A stretch of DNA of 64,000 nt from Hypholoma sublateritium FD-334 SS-4 (lineage: Eukaryota; Basidiomycota; Agaricomycetes; Agaricales; Strophariaceae), in contig KN817537.1 in assembly GCA_000827495.1 (NCBI GenBank), positions 192,419-256,418 of the forward strand. The letters are read 5' to 3'. Made by a program: the position numbers and the translations under genes. How positions within the stretch are numbered: position 1 is the first letter of the stretch; each line of letters opens with the position of its first letter. The notes under the pieces were generated by a model, which had not been told where the DNA came from, made no database searches, and saw only the letters and a program-made list of their open reading frames with translations. Below, piece by piece: positions 57,639 through 64,000 of the stretch.

Positions 57639-60600
57639 TCAGAAGAACGCCATCCAGGGTTCGCTGCTCGAATTCAGTGCACCAAGCTCGAAATTGATGG
57701 TGTCCACGACGGCCAACTTCGACGTCGGCGACAGCAACGCCATGCTCACGGGAACCGGCGGTCCATCCATCGGCAGCACGGTGTGTGTGTAGATGCCCTC
57801 GAACTGTGCATGGTTCCCGTACGCCTGCGTCGGGTGCCCATTTGACACCGGCGAGTACCCCCGTGCGCCCTCGGCGCCATACGGCACAGGCGAACCGTTC
57901 ATGGGATACCCCCCGGGCCCAGGCCCGGGTGATACGCGCGAAAGATGCACTGTCGGAAGCTCGGGCGGCAGCACGGGCGACGTCTGCGTGCCGACCTTCG
58001 GGAGCGGGCTCCACGAGTGTGACGGAGGGCAGTGCTGCGCGACCTTGGCCGAGCACTGGCACGGCTTGCGCAGGGGGAAGATCGACTTCGCGCGCTGGTG
58101 CGCTTCGATGATGCACTGCGTCAGACTGCGGTGCGAGCGTCCGAACGAGTCCGACTGCGTCATGGTCTTCTGGGGCGCATACTGCTGCTGCTGCTGGGGC
58201 GCGTAGTGTGCTTGCTGGTTGTACATCGTCACGGACTCGCCGTTGGGTCCGTTCGCGTAGTCGACGTCGGTCGAGTAATCCACATCTGTGACATGTTTGA
58301 GGACAATTGTCGGTAATTCCTGCCCGTCNGACCAGCGATTATATATNTGGTTCGCNTTGTCGATCATGGTCTCNAGCACCGGCTGGACGGCACACACACA
58401 TTAGATCCTGACATCACTCTCTNTGAGTTTTGAAAACGCACTATAACTTGCAAAGCCCGCGGACATCTGTCCTTCGCAGAGCGGAAGAGAAGACGAGCCC
58501 GTTCTAGCTCCTGCAGCNCCGCGGGTGACAGACACGTGAATGGGGCCCGCGACACGAGTAGGCAGAGTGCGACCTGCAGGCAACCGAAAGTAGTCAGTAA
58601 AATGAACTCCAGACCGTCGCGCAGCGCCTCATGCATTGCAGCAGCCACCACCATTGCCGCGATACAAAAATCAGTCGAAGGGTAACTCACAGCGGCGGAA
58701 AATGCATTCGACCAGTACCCCAGTATGCGCGCTGTCAATTGCGGCTCTTTTTGATATGTTTCTTCGACGTTGGCAATCATCCGCGTGGCGCTGAGGAACA
58801 CGGCCACGACTGAGGGTGCATATTTGTGCTTCCGGTTGAACGACTCCTCCGGACCGCTTAGCGCGCGGGTGAAGAATTGGCGATGTAGCTGGAGTATGAC
58901 TACATTGAAGAGGTTATATGATGCACGTAATCACATAGAGAACATGGGGCATACCAGCTTCCAGCGCCGTCGACAGCGATGCGCGCTGCATTACGATGGG
59001 GAGCGAATTTACGTCTCTGTTTCTCAGCGAGGCCGGAATAGAGAAGTCCCGGATCCGTTTGTCGAGGTCAAGGACAGTGTCGTAGTCCAGCGTCGGTTTA
59101 GAGATCGCATCCAAAACGGGTGCGAGGCATTGCTCGTAACAGGCNTGTTTCCATTCCTGGTCTAACGGCACCAGTCAGTTCCCATTTNTCCGCCATTCAG
59201 TNAATTAAATGATGGTCACTNACAATAATGTGANCTGGAGGAGAGATCACAATTCTCGTCCGGCGTGTATGACGGCCGGGGACAGTCCATATGATTGATA
59301 GATAGTGAAGGTGGTCGGCCGAGCGATAACGACTTTCTGTGGGTGAGCTATGCGCACCATAGTCGCAGGCTGCTGTGAGACTCACCAAGCGCGCATCCAG
59401 ATATAACAGCTCCCAGAACAACGATCGTCGCTTGTCCACCTCCTCTGGAATGACCTTCGACTTTCCACCATTACGATCTGTAAGAGCAAAACATAAATGG
59501 TAAAAATAAACCTCGAGTAACTCGCGGGAGTGGATACATACGGAGACCGATCTGAAAATAGAAACTAGTGTGAGAATGAGGAAATCAATGCTTCAGGAAA
59601 GGAACTCACACTTTGTGCGAGTTTTGCCGTCAGTCCCATCAGGCCCCATGCGTACCCCGCGGCTTTCTTCTTGTCGGAGAAAACGAGGAGGTACCAAATC
59701 TCGTAGAACAGTGCGGTAATCGTCTCCACGTTCGTTTCTTCCATGACAGGTATTTCGCACAGNCTCGCCCGGGCAAGTTGATGGTACTTCTCGGCGTCAG
59801 GGNGGTCGGGTTTTCGGTTTTGAAGATCGACGAGACAGCCGACGGCTAAGATCATGAGCAGCAGTGCTAATCGGCGCGGCGAGAGATTTGCGATGTCGGA
59901 CGTGTAGCAGTGGTACGCCAAGTTCGGGTAGAATGTTGAGCTGGGGTGTGGATTGTATTGCCAGAGTGCGTTCTCGCGCGCTTGCTCCCATAGATAGTCC
60001 GCCTCCTCGCGCGGGGGCAGCTGGCTCCGAATGTATTGCCGCAGGCGGGGGTTTCCCTCCGGGGAGATNGTGTCGGAGAGTGGGAAATTATGNCTCAGGC
60101 GCACAANCTCAGCGGCCAGCTGATCTTCTGCTTCCTATGATTGTGGCGCGTCAGATAGAGTGGCTACGTAGTTCGAGGCTAATTAGGTGCGTACCTGAGC
60201 ACGAGCGCTGTGTGTGTCTGGCGTGGCTAGGGTGTCCTCACTAGAGCCGNGCTCGACTTTCATGCTATCGACGTCCATGGCGTGATGGGAGCTGCTCGCC
60301 TTCGGCGCAGAGTCGGAGGTGAGGCCCTGCCCGCTGTACAGGCCCATNGTGCTTTTGATNCCCAGCAGGCCGGGCTGCATCAANGGATGGGGTGCGTCGG
60401 GATTTGCGGTGNGTTCTGTGTGCAGTGATTGTAGGGCTTCTTCGAGTGCCCGGATACGGTCGCTCATTTCTTGGATCTTTCCATGAAGTTGTTCCGTATT
60501 TGCCAGAATAAATCGCGTCCCCTTTCCCGAGACAAGAACACCTGAATCATGGCAGATTGAGTAAGACAATACAACTGGCTGTATTGGCGATGACTCGTAC

Positions 60601-61142
60601 CATCAGGGCAGATTTCTGCACATCCTCTTTTCTACTCGTGGTATTAGGTAAGGCACAAGTGACATGGCCTTGCTCATGTGCATACCTTGCATGATGCGCA
60701 AGGGAAACTACGGTCACACTGAAATCATGGATGGTGTAAAATCTAAGGGTCAAACACAAACAGACGATGGTATGTTAAACTTACTTTCAACTTCAATCTG
60801 CCAAATCGATGACATGGTAGCATTCAGTATCTTCTCGATCCCCAATTCGCAAAGAGACCTACCGCCGACACTCGCAACAAGATAGCGGGGCCTACAATTG
60901 CAGCGGTCAGCTAAAGTAACAAAGTGGAGGTGTTAAGCGGAGCGCACCTTCTTGCCTCCGGGTTTCTTTGATGCCACTCCGTCTGCGATAAATATGTGGT
61001 CCATCGGGACGTTATTAACGAATTGGTGCTCTTCTTGCTCCCCGTGAGCCTTTGACGCGGCATTACTGGCCTTCCGCGCGCGTTTGACGGGACGAGGAGA
61101 GGTATGAGGCTCAATGTCGACGGTAGCACCGGAGTGAGCCAT
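57639..61142 (-). CDS. Zn2Cys6 transcription factor 2 (apparent frameshift)
   Basis: 14 exons: 61142-60948, 60891-60863, 60797-60785, 60718-60686, 60631-60601, 60541-60195, 60134-59610, 59551-59542, 59477-59386, 59332-59224, 59161-58955, 58897-58691, 58573-58448 and 58382-57639; about 890 aa if read through. The spliced zinc cluster reads CCECRRLKLKCDRSFPC, ASCKKRGCAEICPDG. A coiled coil follows (EQLHGKIQEMSDRIRALEEA), then the fungal regulatory domain with NLSPRRLALLLMILAVG, IGLHRNGG, VDKRRSLFWELLYLDARL and SLSLGRPPSL. The tail is rich in Gln and Pro. Exons of 13, 10 and 92 nt match those of factor 1 exactly. In exon 12 the frame shifts at a GC-repeat near 58860, between QFFTRA and LSGPEESFNRKHKYAPS; both sides match factor 1, so about 2 nt seem to be missing. 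This may be a sequence error or a real lesion. Confidence 0.82.
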
Positions 61143-63323
61143 GGGGTGAAGAACTGCGCGCAATTCGGAGGGGACCCTAGGTGGCAGGATGATAACCAAG
61201 GAGGACGGAGATCAGAAAAAGCTTTGGCATACTAAAAGGCACATACATATACCCGTGTCACAGATCAGGTATTGTCAGATGCACCCTGGCAGAAGCCAGT
61301 CCAATAGAAATGCGAGGAATAATCCAGTGACCCAAAATATGCATCTGCGCTCCCATGGTCCCTGGGAAAGGAAACATAAATGGCTGGTGGCTGCGGAGGT
61401 ATCTGGAGGATGCCGGCTCCTTGGTTTGCCACCTGCGTGGCGTCCAAAATAGCTTCCCATCAATGATACCGTGAATGTTGAAATGATGAGCGTCGACAAC
61501 ACACGGTGTCAACCTTGTATCTCTCGAGAGCTGAAGTAGAGTGGAAAGAACCTGGCTTGCACGTAACACAGCGAAGAAGTGGCATGCTGAAGGGGTGGTC
61601 GACGCTCGGTGTTAGTGACGAATGACACCGAATGACTGTCCTCACTGGTGGGAGAATTCGAATGTCTTGTTGACACATCAACATCGGTGATGCCTCGGCG
61701 GGACGCGTGTGTACTTCCTCCTCACTTCAAGAATCAGTTCCGTGTTTGAAGCCTAGATCGTGCAGTATGAAGCTGAAGTTTAGACTCGATCCCGATCGTC
61801 AAGAGTGTGTTGTAGTGTGCAGTCGAGCTGGTGGACGCCAGCCGACCTCACTGGAAGTTGTCGATGATCATGGCCGTCGCGAAACACGACGCTGAACTGA
61901 TCTATGGCAATGCGGAGTTTCAAATAGATACTCGAGGACCCCATTCCGCATCTCCGTCGACAACTCTTTATGACTTTGTATATAGGTGAAGGAGCTCCGT
62001 GTTGAAGCTCTTTTAGATACACATAGAATATTTTACTTTGCGTAGCCCCATGCATACCACCTGATGACCTTGCTACGCATTGACGACACAAGCATCACAA
62101 GCACCATCACAATTATTGGGGTCCTATGATCACGGAGCGTTTGCTCAAGTTCTAGCGGCAAGGAGCGTGAAAATAGAAAGAATAAAATATGCATGTGCAA
62201 GACATATGTCATTTCTCAAATAGAACGAGTAGCCTGGGGGATATTCTATTTTCGAGCCTCAGAAAGGCAGAGGTAGATTTATGGATTTCATTATGCCAAC
62301 CACTCGAGTCTCGACCCAGCCACAATTATTGAGGGCAGCGCAACAGGACAAAGCGACACCTCATCATGCAACGCGCTCAAGAAATCCCAGGCGGGAAAAG
62401 GGATGCCCGCCATGCGTGGCATATTCAGAAACTACTAAAAGCAGCTGCCAACGAGTCATCTGCTGCCAGGCTGTTATTTTTGCTTCAAAGTTTCCGAAAT
62501 ATTCATTCATGTATCAACCCGCAACGCCCTGAGGAGAATCAATGATCTCTATTTTATTCGAATGGACTTTGGACGCGTGATTCTGATTCGGCGTGATTGC
62601 CACCTCCGTCATGCCGGGTGATAACGTCTATTGCGCCCCTATGAGCTGATCTTCAATTAGGAAGGTGCCCTTCCTAAACAGTCATGTTCTGTATGTTATG
62701 CTGAGATACCAAGCGAGTTTTGACCGTTTCAAACAACCCTATGGGTCTATGTTAAAGTTTGCTGACCTCACATTTAGGTTGGGGTATGTGATGGTTATCA
62801 TTGACCAAATCAATTTACGGAAATAGCACCATTACAAGGTCAGCCCGACCGTATCGGCCAGAGACTCAGGTAAGGCGAGTGCGCTTAAAACGGCTGGAAT
62901 GTCACATAGACCTAACCACACCGACATGTCCAGGAAATATCGCGTGCGCAAGTATTTCTAGGTTACAAACCTATCAAAATATCTGTACAATTCATGCTCG
63001 ATCATTGCGACCGAGTTCTGACTTAAGTTCTGCCTTTGTGCGGAGAGACGCTGACTAGGCTCAATACCTGATTCGCTTTATATACTGCTGGATATAATGT
63101 AAACCAGCCTCGGCGACCGCGGTCAATAAAAGCCATGAATGCGACGGTTTATTGTCATTTCAACTGTCAGTTAAGAGTACATTTACAATGGGGAAGTGGG
63201 GCCGATGTCATACCAGGCCGCACCCGAGATAATCGTCAATAAGATTGTGCATGTGCAACTGATTTTCATCAGGATTCCATCTGCCATTCAAAAGATATGT
63301 ACATACTGCATGTCGTAAACATT
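61143..63323. other. intergenic, no gene seen
   Basis: About 2.2 kb between transcription factor 2 and the guanine deaminase gene. Overlapping - strand frames at 61258-61569 have no recognisable domain; one looks hydrophobic but lacks support. Confidence 0.5.
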
Positions 63324-64000
63324 TTACACATTTCTAATCTCGTTGCCTTGGACCCAGACAGCCCCGCGATTTCTGGTATCGCCGATGCACCACCACTTCT
63401 CGACATGTTCCAAGGTCAGAGGCATGTTATCGACTCCCGGCCCGCCGTGGTCAGATTCCAAATCGAAGTAGTCGAGCGATCCAATACCTTGGCCAGTGCG
63501 AGGGTCATACAAGTGAACTTGATTTGCAAAAGAGCAGTTAGCGGGATTGGCACGTCTAATAAAAACAATGACGCACTCTCTTGCGCATCGAAGGGCGCGC
63601 CCACAGCAAAAACTCCCGCGAGCCCCAGTGCTTGCGATCCTCCCCGTGTGGCGAGGTAAAGCGCTTCCTTCCAGTCAATCGAGATATCTGCCGAATTGGC
63701 AGACGCGTCCATCTGGCGCTCGCCCTCTCGCATGCGCGACACCACGACAGCTTGGCGCATGGCGTTCATTATGTCGAGGCTATACCCCCCGGCAACATCT
63801 GTTCCGAGCCCCACCTTGACGCCCTGATCCAACGCCTCCCGAAGCGGGAAGGGCTTTGCCGAGAAATAGGCATTTGACAAGGGACAGTGCGCGATAGCCG
63901 TTCCACAAGCGTTTAGCCGGTCGAAATCGGGCGCAGTGAGAAAGGTGCAATGCGCTTGTATTGTGCGCGGCGTTAAAAGGGTGCCCTAATCGCGCTCTGT
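63324..64000 (-). CDS. GUD1: guanine deaminase, 3' part
   Basis: Two exons are inside the window, 63985-63577 and 63517-63324, with a 59-nt intron between them. An acceptor (CGATTAG) at 63986 shows that further upstream exons lie beyond the edge. The visible protein is the C-terminal part of a metal-dependent amidohydrolase: IQAHCTFLTAPD (a metal-ligand His region), AIAHCPLSNAYF, VGLGTDVAGGYSLDIMNAMR with the catalytic Asp in GTD, and LYLATRGGSQALGL. This order is specific to guanine deaminases, which convert guanine to xanthine in purine salvage or catabolism. It ends GAVWVQGNEIRNV. The first codons of exon 63517 give EIHLYDPRTGQGIG across the junction. Confidence 0.9.

Noticed and set aside
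53732..61142. biosynthetic cluster regulated by the zinc-cluster pair
   Set aside because: No polyketide, peptide, terpene, P450 or transporter genes of a pathway are nearby in the window.
61258..61569. three overlapping - strand frames, one hydrophobic
   Set aside because: Three frames open at once suggests composition rather than coding; no signal peptide or homologue recognised.

Overview
The window is nuclear DNA from a filamentous basidiomycete, most likely an Agaricomycete. Almost every real gene is split by short introns of about 45-60 bp (GT...CTNAC...AG). The families are typical of mushrooms and polypores: etherase-like GST, DUF6699, Kre9/KNH wall proteins, large F-box paralogue sets, an SNG1/DUF3533 protein and multi-intron Zn2Cys6 regulators. 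There is no sign of a bacterial, viral or organellar segment. All gene models were built by hand from splice signals, reading-frame phase and comparison between paralogues; no database search was run.

Left part (0.9-16.9 kb): a GST-fold gene, a DUF6699 protein, two tandem single-pass membrane proteins with Ser/Thr-rich stalks and C-terminal PPPY motifs, a GPI-type Kre9/KNH wall protein, an unknown protein with an NC motif and a coiled-coil tail, and a HUA1 homologue. After about 3 kb without a clear gene comes a second, GPI-less Kre9/KNH protein (19.9 kb) with the same exon plan.

Middle (21-42 kb): an expanded family of intronless F-box genes, all on the + strand: four intact copies, one with a single in-frame TAG, one decayed pseudogene and one small relic. 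RPAP3 (29-30.7 kb), a twelve-exon SNG1-family membrane protein (35.4-37.6 kb) and a small secreted cysteine-containing protein lie among them.

Right part (43-64 kb): a secreted expansin/barwin-like double-psi beta-barrel protein, a 21-exon BZZ1 gene (F-BAR, C1, two SH3) with 7-nt and 12-nt microexons, a 4-kb gene-poor stretch with a four-copy degenerate minisatellite, two tandem Zn2Cys6 regulators, and the 3' part of a guanine deaminase gene cut by the window edge. Scattered single N bases occur only between 53378 and 60412, almost exactly over the two regulator genes, and one of these genes carries an apparent frameshift.

Functionally the window mixes housekeeping genes (RPAP3, BZZ1, HUA1, guanine deaminase) with surface and wall genes (two Kre9/KNH, two PPPY membrane proteins, a DPBB protein, a secreted peptide) and a birth-and-death F-box cluster. 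No secondary-metabolite cluster, mating-type locus, CRISPR array or intact transposon was recognised.
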